Positions 45,788-58,020 of a stretch of 64,000 nt of DNA are shown piece by piece. The translations under genes were made by a program, and so were the position numbers. Under the pieces are notes generated by a model that made no database searches, was not told where the DNA came from, and saw only the letters and a program-made list of their open reading frames with translations. Origin of the DNA: Rhexocercosporidium sp. MPI-PUGE-AT-0058 (Eukaryota; Ascomycota; Leotiomycetes; Helotiales); NCBI GenBank assembly GCA_020746875.1, contig JAGTJL010000011.1, positions 1,736,001 to 1,800,000 of the forward strand, in the 5' to 3' direction. Within the stretch, counting starts at the first letter, position 1, and each line of letters opens with the position of its first letter.

Positions 45788-48700
45788 GGTGCTTTCTAAG
45801 ACAGGGTGGGGATTTTGGAAAAAGTTCAGAACTTTGAAATACCTCCAACTCAGAGAGATTTTGAGAGATGAATCACGGAAATTTAAACATGCAGGTTTCC
45901 TTTATATAATTTTGGAAGCTATATTCTTTGATAGTAATCATTTTTCATGTTACCTGATGTGCTGACATATGGTGTATTGTTTATGTGACCCTTCGGTCTC
46001 CTGCATACCCGACAGCATGATGTTTAGTGATCACATTCATAAGCATTCTTCGAGGCCCTGGGCTCATGATAATCAGTTGACTTTATCTTTGCATCTCAAC
46101 TTTCGAGCTCATAGGTTTGTGCGTAAGGGCTCCAGAGCAAAGTAAACCATAACACCAAAAAGGCTTACCGTATTCTAAACATTCAAACTCGGTTGAACAA
46201 GGTTGTCACTTCGCTCGCCTCGCTTACACTATGCCACCCAGACCCCAGTGTCAACATCGACATGGTCATTACTTCCCCGCGATCTTCTGCTCTCTGCAAT
46301 AATCATTAACACCCTACGACGACTGAGACATGTTTGATAAGGTAGATCACTGACTGGCATAAGGTATTAGACTGGTGCACCTTGTGAGGAAGAAAATAAA
46401 AATAAAATTTACTGACCGAGTCATCCTCTTAAACAGAAGGTGCTAAAAGAGTAACCTAGGATCCTGCGAAGGATATTGTATCAACACGGAGCTTGCAGCT
46501 AACTGCCAGTAGTCTAACCAGATAAAATCTGACACTCAAGAGCGTTACTATCTCCCAAAGTTGGAAGGAGAAAATGTTCACATTCTTGCACTTGGAACTT
46601 CGGGCACCGCTAACTCAGTGCTTCCATATCCTCACTCGAGGTATACTTTCCCGCGGAAAAGCTATATCGTCATATCCTCTAGGTAGAAAAACATCTACAT
46701 TTGAACTTCCAGACCTATTTTTGAGGGCGGGAGACGGGATCAGATCATGCATGCTGCAGCATAGGCAGACTTTCCAAAATTTCCTGGACATCGTCAACCC
46801 CGCAGCACCCAGATGGGGAAACATTTCCCCATGTCTTCCGACCTGAAGCCTGATCTACACGCCGCCTTCATTCGCAGTTGTCTTATCCTGTCTGTGTGTA
46901 GTAATTACGAGCCAGAAGTTCCAATGATAGATGCCTGGCCAGAGTTTTGCTGCCACGAGGGACACGATTGGGAAGGCGCAGACAAGACGAGAGACAGGTA
47001 CCATAGATGAGATGCCTCTGGATATGTACTCTAGGAGTCGCCGTCAGCAGGATCTGATCAGAATAGAAACACTTGTATAAACTCCCAGAGCTAGTGACAG
47101 TAGATCTGACGAGGTACAATTCGCTTCTCGCTAGTCACCAGGAGAGAAAAATCAGGCATGAAAGAAGGAAGTGTGAGATCCTTGAATTGAAATGCGTTTC
47201 GCAAAGCTTCCGTTCTATATATAACCCTACGACTCCACGTCCAACAACGGATAAGCGAAAACGCTGCAGCACAACGCATCCTCCACACTGCACTAGCAGA
47301 TCTGTAAGATCTCAAATGAGATGTCAAATATATCTCATCGATGGCCGCTTCCGTGCAGCTTCCACGCAGGATTTCCCTTTCAGCCAGTTCGGGAACCCTG
47401 ATGCTGCCGCATGCCCACCGTCACACACCAAGCCTCCCGTCAACACGAAGTTCCACGACATGACCGTTCTGGCACCTCAGCCTCATCCTGTCATTCTTTT
47501 CCTTGGGTCCACCAATGGAAATATAGTCGGCCCGATAGCTTTGTATAACTCCAGATGTTGTATCCGAGCTCCTGGGTATCCACGAATAGCTGTGGTTCAA
47601 GCCGAATCCAAAGCGTCCTAACATCCAACTGTTAAGAATTCTCATTGGAATGCCATGATGGACCGGCGTCTACGTCCCTTCGAGACCCTCTTTAGATAAT
47701 TGGCTCCCCTCGTCTCACTTGTCGCCGTAGGGTACTTCGAATAACGGCTCTCCACTGGATTTGCGTGCATTATTGTCCACGAAGGGTAATGATGGCGAGC
47801 CAGCTTCAGGCGAGGAGCCGTAGATGTGGAGTCCCCTTCTTGTATCCAGTTGGAGTTCCGCCTTCCTCGGCCATGATTGGCGCTCGTACGTGCCGACAAT
47901 TATAATTATTCTGAGAACATGAGTGCGAGCTTCATTGGGTGGGAGGGAAGAAGTACGTGAAAATGAGAGCAAAGCTGATGCACCGTTGTGTACGTCTAGT
48001 CGGCCAAGCCGTAGCCTTTTGTCCATAAGCTAAGCGCATGGTGGTTGGATGTGATGTCGAGTCTGAGTGAGTGAAGGGGGTTGATCAAATCTGTAGAATG
48101 TACTGAAAAGAGTGATAGGATATGCGACACAGTCGCAGATTTTAGTGTGGAATGAGCTGACTTCCAGAAGTTCAGGTGAAGGAAAGAGAGATAAAGATCG
48201 TGGACTGGCTTCCAGAGGTGCGCAACAAGTCTACTGGGACAAGAGGAATTCAAATCTACTTAAAGCAGTCGTGCCTCGAGGAACCATGGGCCATGTGTCT
48301 TGGCTATGTCTTAATCTACATGGTTCCTCGCCCACGGCAATAGAAGTGCATCAGGATCAGCCAATGCTGAAACGCACACTGCAATGCCTGCGCGGAAAAA
48401 ATGCTTGACCGAATCCTTGAAACGCGTCAAGTGGATTATTTCCAATTAATTCTGGGGTGCACTGTTCGCCTGAAGATCTCAGAGTGGCAATCGGACGAGC
48501 TGATAAACCAAACGCAATTTGCACACCGTGGGGGGATGTTTAATGATGTGGAGATCTTCGTTATCAAGAGGGAGATTGCACATATAAACCCCCAAAAATT
48601 TGGGGACCTACTGACGTAGGATTAGGGAGTTCCTTGATAGCAATCGCAAGTCCGAAACTCAAAAAGATTGCCGTTAATTAGTCGCGGAAGAAGGTCAAAA

Positions 48701-49225
48701 GAAGGCGAAGGATGGATTGGGAAAGTAGAATGCGGCCCGAATCAAACAAACAGATGAAGATTGCCCAAGACGACGATCTTGTCATCAGGAAGACCTCTTT
48801 CATTGAACCCAAATAAACAGATCCGCCGAAAGTGAAGGTAATCATGCGCATAGAACGCTATCTGTACAACTAGAATCGACTTCAATTCTAGAAGAGCTTG
48901 CGAAAACCCTATAACGAGTGACACTAAAGGAGCGAGTAGTACATTTCTGCGGCCGAATGTGAGGGCAGCATGACTGATACCACCTGGAAGATCTTTCTCC
49001 CGTGGTTGAAATCTCGGTATGCAGCTAGAATGCTTGTGACATTTTGGTGCTACGTTGTCGAGGCTTTGGAGAGGAGATTTCCTGGCACTTTGGCCATACC
49101 ACTGCGATGAGCTTCCTCTTCATCCAGCATCCTGATGATACATCTGCATATTATGACTTTGGGCCCGGAGGCCCGGAGCCGAAGCTCGCCATGGTTGTTG
49201 ATTCTTCATACAACTCCTTGGCCGG
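45788..49225. other. Large gene-poor interval
   Basis: 3.4 kb without a gene I can support. The longest frame (47073–47621, 182 codons) has no domain, a composition unlike its neighbours' proteins and overlapping frames on the other strand. A 12-bp inverted repeat at 48277–48330 is listed separately. The rest shows no recognisable RNA gene or repeat. Confidence 0.4.
48277..48330. repeat. 12-bp perfect inverted repeat
   Basis: CGAGGAACCATG (48277–48288) and CATGGTTCCTCG (48319–48330) are perfect inverted copies around a 30-base spacer. It could form a stem-loop in RNA. No element boundaries or target duplication are evident. Confidence 0.8.
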
Positions 49226-49783
49226 TCATGGCTTCGGCTTCTTCTCCTCCTGCTCCTCCTTTGTCTCGAGTCCCTTCTCCCCACGCAAAGCTTTGAATTC
49301 CTTCCTTGCAAGCACCGAAGCAAACCATTCCTCTATTTCTTCCTCTGTAGCCGCATCCTGACCTGCCGGTTTGGCATTCGCCCTGAGGTTCACCCGCACC
49401 TTCTTCTTCATGTCATCCACGGTTGCTATGTCGAAAGCCCATATGAATCCTCCTGTAGCCATTATTCCGAAGCTGAATACGTTTAATGTAGCAATAGTCA
49501 GAGCTTCAGCAGCTTCCAGAGCTCCATTGATATTGGGATTTGCGTAGTTGCTATGGTGGAAGAATTTGGGTACCGACATCAATTTTCGCCGTACAATGGA
49601 TCTGCGAGTGATGGCGGAGGAAAGTAGGAAGAAGCCGGCGCCTGCGGCAAAGAGCCCCAATTGACGCCGCGACCGTTGTGAGAAGAAGGCTGATTGTGGT
49701 TCGGAGGTTGAGGAAGCTGCTGGAGCTACTCGAGCTGTGGTTGCCGCCCGGTCTGCCATTGTAGGTCGTTGCAGAAAGGCCAT
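49226..49783 (-). CDS. AIM11: AIM11-family mitochondrial membrane protein
   Basis: About 185 residues from the ATG at 49783 (a second ATG at 49759 is equally possible; the frame continues upstream only without ATG). The family signature is clear: FFSQRSRRQLGLFAAGAGFFLLSSAITRRS, the first membrane segment flanked by Arg, then NGALEAAEALTIATLNVFSFGIM and GGFIWAFDIATVDDMKKKVR, the second segment. The C-terminus is an acidic, Lys-rich tail (KEEQEEKKPKP). AIM11 proteins are two-span mitochondrial proteins whose loss alters mitochondrial inheritance in yeast; their molecular role is unknown. Confidence 0.88.
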   Translation of the reverse strand: MAFLQRPTMADRAATTARVAPAASSTSEPQSAFFSQRSRRQLGLFAAGAGFFLLSSAITRRSIVRRKLMSVPKFFHHSNYANPNINGALEAAEALTIATLNVFSFGIMATGGFIWAFDIATVDDMKKKVRVNLRANAKPAGQDAATEEEIEEWFASVLARKEFKALRGEKGLETKEEQEEKKPKP

Positions 49784-50469
49784 CGACCTTTTGTTCGGCC
49801 GCAGGTATGAGGTATCGATCAACAATTAACGAGAGACATGAGTTAGCCTGTTCAATGGATTTGCGTGGTGACTGTGTATGTGTTCGTAGAGACGCCATTG
49901 CAGTGTTGACTTTTTTTCTAGACTGCGCGGAATTTGGCGCGAAAGCCCGAAAGCGGCCGTGTCCTCAGGCAAGCACAGCACAGGACCTGTGAACCTGCAA
50001 ACGAACTTCAAATTCTCCATTCTTGACATTTTTCTGCTTGACTCAATGCCCCTTAGAAGCATCGTTTTATTGATAATCTAGCAATGATCCTTCCTTTCTC
50101 TCACTTGGGACCCAGCATGGATTCATGGTTCTCCATTTGGAGGCTACAATTCGCTTCCAGCGGCCGCCTTGAGACAGTGATTTGTAAACATCAGCTTCTA
50201 CTTCAACTTTTTTCTTTCTTTTTATAAGGTAAAGCTACTTCCAACGTCAGATTTTGCACTATATATCTCGCAGCAGTACTCAATGCTTTCCCGTCATAAG
50301 CTAAATCGAATCCATTGTATTCTAGGGTCGGTACCACGCAAATCTTATTTCGCTTCGTGATTGCAGCCTTACACCTCACCGAGGTATTTTGTCCTCCGGT
50401 AAATAGGAGCGTTGCGTGTTTTCAAATATTCGTTTCAGTCTCCTATTCTGTTCTACCAGTATGACGTGT
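49784..50469. other. Intergenic region
   Basis: 690 bp, no gene recognised. It contains the promoter side of AIM11 and the 3' side of the glutathione transferase relic. Confidence 0.5.
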
Positions 50470-51270
50470 CTAGCCCAAATATGAATCACTACTAAAAAAC
50501 TTCTTGATGTTAGGTCTCTCCTGAACCGCATCAACCAACTGCACCAGTCTCGGAAAATCCCGAAGTCTCTTTCTGCCATCCTGTATCAAATTCTCGTCGT
50601 GGAGCAGTTGGAAGAGCACCAGATCGGCATATGTGATCTCATTTCCAGCGACAAAAGGCCCCCTACGAGAAATATCCGATCCCTTCAAGTGAGTCTCGAT
50701 GGCCTTGAGAAAGCGAGCTCTGTCGCCTTGTTGGTGCTTGGGGTAGTCGACTTTCTGGTTACCGGAGAAGAATGCAGCAATGAAGAGAGTTCGCCCTGTT
50801 TGAGTGTTAGTGTCTACTCTCGCTTTCCACAAGGTGGTTTGCTTACAGTCAACAACAATATCACAGATGGCATCAACCCAGTATTTCTCATCTTCAGTCT
50901 TTCCATCATATCCACCCATTTGTCTACCCCAATGCCTCAGAATGGCATAGCTTTGTGTGAGTATCTTACCATTAGGCATCTCGATTATGGGGATATTTCC
51001 TGTTGGGTTCATCTCTGCAATTGCACCGCTGCGCTAATGTTGTGGCCACTCGTCGAAGGTATATCGAATGTCTTTGTACGCAGCGCCAGCATCCTGGATA
51101 CAGCTTAAGTCTGTAACGTATTCCTTGGGATAATGGATACTTACAATGAGCATAAGACGGACGGCTTGCCCGCGTCCTCAGAATTGGAAGTCGAAATAGT
51201 GGATGATTGGAACGCCGCCAATTGCCTTGTTGGCAGCACTTTCCGTGCCGTAAGTCAAAGAGTGAGGCAT
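50470..51270 (-). pseudogene. Glutathione S-transferase relic with two in-frame stops
   Basis: From the ATG at 51270 the first exon reads VPIIHYFDFQF, then a TGA (51178–51180), then GRGQAVRLMLI. After a GT–AG intron the second exon reads DAGAAYKDIRYTFDEWPQH, a TAG (51034–51036), then AEMNPTGNIPIIEMPNGK and LTQSYAILRHWGRQMGGYDG, the thioredoxin-like GST N-domain with its cis-Pro loop (IPI) and QS glutathione contact. The C-terminal helical domain follows, with FLKAIETHLKG, GPFVAGNEITYADLVLFQLL and the end KKFFSSDSYLG. Both stops stay in frame and can come from single C-to-T changes. Otherwise the reading frame is complete. The ancestral protein would have conjugated glutathione to small molecules. 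Confidence 0.75.
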
Positions 51271-51724
51271 GTTGAAGAAATTTTGAAGGTACTATTGATG
51301 TAAAGTAATCAAAAAAGGTACCATGCACATGTAGGGAACCCGTCTCGATATTATATATATTTGGCGGGGGGTGGCGGGGTATCGACCAGTGGTCTAAATG
51401 ACGTTCGGATGTGCAATCTTAAATCGACGGTCTCGATTCGGGCCAGTGGAGTCCAATCGGGTGGTAATGTTGACTTCTATCATTCTTTAGAGTCGGAAAT
51501 AAGTACAGCTTAAGTTTCTTCCGATTTCGCTCACATCTTTCAAAGATATTCCAAATTGTGCTAGGCTATGCTGCGTACAGGTCGGAGAAGTTTCGGCAAC
51601 AGCTTGGCTCTCCAATGTACTAACTATTCCAAATGTGCAGAGTTGCATTGTCAATCCAGCAGAAAGCTCCTGGTCCTTAATGTCTGAGAGCTGCGAAGCA
51701 CGCAAGTCCAATCTTGAAAGACCA
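51271..51724. other. Short intergenic region
   Basis: 454 bp between the GST relic and the acyltransferase gene, both on the minus strand. A TATATATATTTGG near 51346–51354 lies about 80 bp upstream of the GST ATG and may be its TATA box. Confidence 0.45.
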
Positions 51725-53662
51725 TCAGCTGCACGGAGAGGCCAAACCCACCGAAACGAATCCCACCTTGTCCTGAGAAACCCTTTCCAATACCCTCATC
51801 CATGTCTCAAGAAATTCTTGCATCTTTTCCTTCGGATTTCGAGCTGCATTGAAGACCAGACAGAGAGTGAGCTTGTCATGGAAAGAGTGTGATCGAGCGG
51901 AACTATTCAATATCAGCTACTTTGCCAAGTCAAAGACTGGTCTTTCGTAAACTTACACGATGGCTTGACTCTGATCTGTAGCTAGCTGATACGACTCGAG
52001 AACAAATTGCAGATTCTCGTATTCCGAGACAGGAAAGATTGAATCAAGGAGATGAGAACCGGGCGGATCAGAGACAAAGTAAGGACAAGTCCGTGGTTTC
52101 CCAGGCGAAGCTGTAGGACTATCATGGAATCAGCACCGCACGTTGAAGACTCGAGGTTGGTACAAACTCATGCTTGCTTCGAGATTCAATAAAAGCCCCT
52201 GCCTCCGCTTCGATGGTTGCTACCATCCCCTTCTGCTTTTTGGCAACTTCCCATAGATTCGCGGTATAAGTAACCGCATCCCAGAAACTATTTCGTCGAC
52301 TGAAAAGCTTGCATGGGACCTCGATGGGATGCATGACGACTGCACAGTTCACGTAATGTCTTTTCTCGTTGAAAGGTGGTGGCATCCAGCCATTTCTGAG
52401 ATCCATTGCTGACCTACTTTTGTAGAAGTCTTCAGGGCCTGTGACGGTGTCTGTGGTTTCATGAACGGCTTGAAGTAGAGCTGCGTGGAGAATGGCAGTA
52501 ATTCTAGATCTTTGAATCAGTACTCTGTCACGAGTTCACAGCTAGCTTTTTGACTTGTCAACTTACTTCACTCCGTGTTTTCGCCCTGCGGTAAGGAGCT
52601 GTCGAAGAAGTTGAGGCTCGAATGTGTGTGAGACGAGCCGAGTTCCTCTATATTGGCTCGCTGGAGGACCAATATCCGGTCTATACAATGGTAGTCCAAT
52701 GTCGGGCTATCTTAAAAATCAGACTTTCGAGGCACTTCAGGTTACATAGGGAAAATTTACCAAAGTAAATAAATTACCGAATACTTTCGGTCTAGCATCC
52801 ACATGAGTAGCATATGGGAGGCTCTGCTCGGCCTTGACTAAAACATTGGACGGCGGCAATAGCTTGTCTATCTCTTGTCCCCAGTGAGTTTCATTCGATG
52901 GCAATGGGTTTGCAAGCCGACTGAGAAATTCGTTGAGGATGCTTCGTATGCCAGAACCGTCTGTAAACGCCTAAACTCAGGGTCTTGATATTAGTCTCAC
53001 TCATTTGGTTATAAAATCACGCGGCAAACTCCCTGCAGAAGTTCAAAGGGGGTAGATCCTGCGACGCCGAGATGTCGCACACATCAATCAGCGATCTGAA
53101 GGAGGATAGATCCCTCGGGAGTAGTTGAACTTACGTGGTGCGTATGTAAAAGGACATCGAAATATCTGATGCTTCTTCTCGCACTTTCCTCTGGCTTTAC
53201 AATCAAGTAAACAAGAGTGTAGTCGCCATCTAGCGAAGGGATCGGCAAATCTCTCGAGACTTGCTCACGCTTCGCAAGCCACCCTCCATCAGCCACCGTC
53301 ATTGTCACACTTCTCTTCGCCCATTGAATCACTTTATCCTCTTCTTCAACATGGTATATCGCGTTGATATCCTCGCTAACCCGTGCAGCAATAGTCGGGT
53401 ATCTCCACCGCGTCTGACAGAAGGCATCAACTGCTCTCTTCTGCAACTTTGCTAAGTCGAAGCTGCATGACTGACCCGAGGGATTTGCAGTATTCTGAAC
53501 GGATATCGAGGCCCCAATAGATGGGCAATTTTGACCGTACATATCCCGATTCAAGATAACGAACATGCGTTCGGTGTTGTTGAGGTTACGAACCATAGAC
53601 AGGGGATTGTCAGGGCGAGACGCCCACATGAAGCCGGATCTATCATCGCTTTCAGTCGCCAT
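51725..53662 (-). CDS. HHxxxDG acyltransferase (alcohol/trichothecene acetyltransferase-like)
   Basis: Minus-strand gene with several introns. Exon 1 runs from the ATG at 53662 (MATESDDRSGFMW) to RYFDVLLHTHH. An intron then joins it to AFTDGSGIRSIL, so the catalytic motif is HHAFTDG, assembled across the splice. Later exons encode PSNVLVKAEQSLPYATHV, LYRPDIGPPASQYRGTR, KITAILHAALLQAVHETT, MDLRNGWMPPPFNEKRHY and the final FHDKLTLCLVFNAARNPKEKMQEFLE, ending LASPCS at 51725. About 470 residues. The fold is that of BAHD/condensation-type acyltransferases, in which the motif His takes a proton from an acceptor hydroxyl and the donor is an acyl-CoA. The splice between 52190 and 52110 is not resolved. 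Fungal members often decorate secondary metabolites; the acceptor here is unknown. No DFGWG motif is seen. Confidence 0.75.
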
Positions 53663-56020
53663 CTCGGAAGGAATTTTCTCTGAAGCAATTTTTCTGGATT
53701 CCGGTAAAGCTGCTCTTTATCTCATGAGAAGGCTGACGAGAACACTAAAATATGACATATGGTGGCAATGAAGTGGATGCTGTCAGCCTCACATAGGCAT
53801 TTACCGGGTCACGTTCAATGGCGTAGCGTTGAGTTGAATTAACTTGAAATTTTTTGGAAGTTATAGATGAGAGTTGCGATGAAAATTCTGTACTGTTGTT
53901 GATGGTGGTTGCGATTCTTGCTTTCCAAAAGTGAAATTAGGACGTGAGTAAGTTGAGATGTTGTTTCCACGACAAATTTGCTAGCCAAGTGGTTCCAATT
54001 GAGGCTAGATGAATGGTGATTAGGTTCCCAGAAGCTTCTCGTAGGCTTGGTTCGCAAGGAAAATGCTTCAGTCATGTTGAACACTGTATTAAGGATAAAT
54101 TCGTGCCCATAACTACAGTGAACAAGCGAGGAGCTTCTCATCTCAGCTACATTTGAAGCAGACCGTATCTATACCAGATAAAAATAAGAGCTCTGAGAAT
54201 CCTTGTGCTCAGTAAAGATACCTTTATCTCTACTGTGCAGTGGCACTCTGATAAGTGTATACTAAGTGGCTAGCTTACGTAGTATAACCGATCTTCTGGA
54301 GTGCTAGACTTCGATCACACCCTTCGGCTACTTGATCTTCACTATCAATCAGCCACACGGGTATCTGATCACTTCCATCAGCTGGTCATTAAGTTTTGCC
54401 TGTACATCTATGACCTACAGGTTCTGGAATAGCCGTCAGGTCAAGACAACGAAATTCACACCGAATCAACACCTCCCTCTAACACTTGATGGTTCAAGAT
54501 TACAAGATAAGTTGCGTTGATCCACGACGACTAAGGTAAATCCACTCGATTGTTTTGTGATACAATTGAGAATAGCATGAACACCTGAAACTCTTCCACT
54601 ATATCGTTCGGCTGGCTTTCCATTTGATCATCTGGTCTGTTTCGGTTCTAAAGAAGTGATATCGCAAGGAAGGAAAGAATTGATTAAAAAAAACTTGAGA
54701 ATTGAGCTTATATGAATATAAATACAGTAACCTAACGGAACCAGACAAGCTTGAGACACAAAGAAGATCCGAGACATCGAAAGAAAGATGTGCCCCTTGA
54801 TCAGGACGGTGCTCAGTAGCAGCTCATTGCTTGGAAGTGTAGAGAATCCAACTCCCAAGATCAACAGCATTTGCCCAACGAGAATCCCATGACAAGACAA
54901 ACATAACAATTAACGTGGAAGAATCGTGTATAACATGAGATAGAGAATGACTCTCGACTTCAATGATGGAAGAGCCAGGATATGTGAAATTTGGATTCCC
55001 AAAAGAACATCAACACATGCCCATAAGCCAGAATAATCTAGTAGGATACTTGGACAAGTCCATGCTCCGCGCACCTCGTCAGGAATTGGTGGGAAATTGC
55101 CATTCAAGGGAGAGAGCAGGCTAACCAAACATTCAAGATGTGGGTAGGATCCGAGCAGCCGCATCTACATCTGCATGCAGGTAGACTTTGGGGAACAAGG
55201 CCGAGAGATACTGTACAGATGAGTCGGGACCGAGATGAGGGACACGCGGCACACTTTGTTTCCATAGAAGCGGAAGCTAGCCAATTGGCCCATCAGACGA
55301 AGATGCTAGACAACAAGTCTGCAGCCTAGTTGATGATTGTTCAAACCTGAATGCTCACTCGAGCAGCTTGGGCGTTGAACACGGAATAATGCTGCCGAGT
55401 AGCGTGCTGAGCGGAGATGAGAATCTTTGGGTTGGACGGCGAAGCCTTCGCCTGGAAAGGAGACAAAGCAGCACAACACGAAAAATGGTATTAGGCTCGG
55501 TGACTTCTTCAAAATTATGTACTGACTAAAGAGATTCTTATTGAGTATTAATGTGCTCTTTATGCAGAGAATGTAGAACGAATGAATGCTGTGTGAATCC
55601 CATGTTCATGAGATAGATGGATAGCCAGGCGCTGTGGTGGAGCTATTCCCCACTGTTCACCCCACTGTGGATGAAGGGACGGCTCAGGACTCCAGTAACT
55701 ATCAGCTGCTTCTCCTGTTCGGGATTGCATCCGGATTCAGCAGCTGTGTGAGCATTCATCGTGATGAACAGGGGATGGGAAGCAACGTGGATGCTGTGAA
55801 AATCTGCATCAAAAGCTACGCGGAGATTTTCAAAATAGCAAGGTCTTCGATTCTGCGAGCTTTGGTTGCCTTGTAGCAAAGAAATCGAGTTGAAGAGTGA
55901 TAGATTTCATTACAGTGAATAGATTGGTACAAATGTATCCTCGATACTCCTATCTGCTTGGTAAGACTTCGAAGCCACCCCTCATCCAGTCCAAGCTCTA
56001 GGTCTCCTACACCCTCAACT
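53663..56020. other. Gene-poor interval
   Basis: 2.4 kb between the acyltransferase start and the transporter end. Frames at 54628–54909, 54910–55164 and 55634–55876 are open but lack domains. No RNA gene or repeat recognised. Confidence 0.45.
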
Positions 56021-58020
56021 TTACATCTTGATCTCCTTTGTACCAGGGTGTGCCTCAACTGTCTCGATAGTATCATCGTGATGTATGTTATCCACACCAA
56101 TCTTATCATTGTTAGTACTGAATTGAAGAGTGGATTCGGAGAGAACATACGTGGGCGTGGTGAGCATCCTCAACATGCAAAAGATCGGCTCCCTTCTCGG
56201 TATGGTTTGCTCCGCCAAAGAGGACATCAATTTCCTCCAATGAAGTACCCTTGGTTTCGGGGATCATAAACCACACAAAGAATGCGAGGCAGATGTTTGT
56301 TGTCATGAAGAAAAAGCTGTAAACCGTTAGTTGATGGTAGCGAAACAGTAGAGAATACATACAATGACTTCAGCCCGCAATTCTTGTAGAAGATTGGGAA
56401 GAACTGGTTGAAGATGCATTGAGCTACATTTTGCATCTGTGAACACTATTTTGGTTGTGTTAGATTCGTACTCTGAGAGAAAGTTTGGTATATATCTTAC
56501 CATTCCGACGGCTTGAACTCTGACGTTCATAGAGAAGACCTCGGATGTCCAAATCCAGGTTGTAGCGCCCCACGAAGGCTTGTAGAAGAAGATAAACAAG
56601 AACAGCATTGCAACGATAGCAGTTCCGACAGGTTCTGTCTTGCCACCCGCTGCCGTGTTTGGTGTTTTCATGCCAATGATGGGAACGATCAACATGCAGC
56701 AAGCCATACCACAAGCTCCGACGATAAATAAGAACTTTCTACCGAATCTGTCCACAGTCCAGGTTGCATTCAGCGTGAAAATTATACCCATTGTGGCGTT
56801 CAGGGCATTGATAAGGTTGATCTTATCGATCGAGGTCCAGACCTTCTTGTAGATTGTTGAGCTGTAGGAGTTGAGAGTACCTTGTCCAGAAAGTTGTTGT
56901 CCAACGTTGATGACGAAGGCCAACAGGAGTCGCTTGCGAACGGAGGCGTCTTTCCACAGTGCGACGTATGAGTTGGAAATGACTTCCTTCTCAAAAGTGA
57001 TAGCCTCCCGGATGGCAAGAATTTCATCCTCAACTTCCTGCTCGGTGTCTCGGACTCGGCTCAGCGACCGTCGGGCATCGTCGATGCGATCTCCATGTCT
57101 GATGTACCAACTACTCATTTGTTAGTTTATTCCGAGGGAAGCAATAGAAATGTATTGGGCTTACCGAGGGCTCTCTGGCATGAATGGGAGCTGGGCCATG
57201 ATGATGAGAGGAACAAGCATCTGAAAGATAACAACCATCTTCCAGCTCCACTCGCCGAGGGCAACCTTATGCTTTCCGCAGGCATAGTTGACCCAGTAAG
57301 CAATGAAGGAGCCGACTGAGTAGAATAGTTGCCAGAAAGACATGACCTTGCCACGGATCTCAGGCGGTGTGATCTCTCCGATGTAAACGGGGCCGGCAGT
57401 GAGAGCAATACCTTGACCCTGGTGAAATGACGATATTAGCCATCTCTTTGACTTTTGGGGACAAGAAGCAGACGAAGTCCGCAAGACTTACAATTCCGAT
57501 CAAGACCCGTCCAAAGATAAACACTCCGAGTCTGTGATGGGGTGTGAAGGTTTGCACAATCGTAGCGATGACGGTGATAAGACAGCCAATTCCCATTCCT
57601 GCTCTACCTGTAAATATTGTCAGCTTTGATTGGATTATCGTCGCCGAATACTTCACTTACGTCCAAGCCAGTCGGCAATGGGTCCAGCGATAAACCATCC
57701 AGCAACAATGGCTCCGATGGAGTACGAGGTATTGATCAGGCCAAGGAGGTTGGCATCCTTTACTCCTGTTAGCCAAAATTCAAGCATATATCATCTAAGT
57801 TTCGTACTGGACTCTTGGTGTTGAAGTTCATCCACGCAAGCCATAGTTTGTTTGCCTGTACGGCGTTGAATACCGCTGCATCGTAGCCTATCGATCGAAA
57901 GTCAGATATGCAGCTCACAACACAACCAACTCTGTCTTTTTTATACACACCATATAATACCATGCATCCTGCGGCGACCAACGCCGCATACCAGTTGTAA
58001 ACTCTTGTTTTGTGGACCAT
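56021..58020 (-). CDS. MFS sugar transporter (hexose/oligosaccharide type)
   Basis: Multi-exon gene on the minus strand from the ATG at 58020 (MVHKTRVYNWYAALVAAGCMVLYG) to a TAA at 56021–56023. The pieces in order are GYDAAVFNAVQANKLWLAW; DANLLGLINTSYSIGA and ADWLGRRAGMGIG, the loop 2–3 D-R/K-x-G-RR motif; GQGIALTAGPVYIGEITPPEIRG; LPFMPESPRW, the PESPR signature; the cytoplasmic loop; INVGQQLSGQGTLNSYSSTIY; DRFGRKFLF; and PETKGTSLEEIDVLFGG, the C-terminal PETKG signature. A final exon adds TVEAHPGTKEIKM. Length and motifs match twelve-span sugar porters of the lactose/cellobiose-like fungal group, at the plasma membrane. One splice near 57780–57830 is not resolved. The substrate is not predictable. 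Confidence 0.88.

Noticed and set aside
47073..47621. 182-codon plus-strand frame
   Set aside because: No recognisable domain or splice partner; Pro/Ser/Arg-rich composition as in chance frames.
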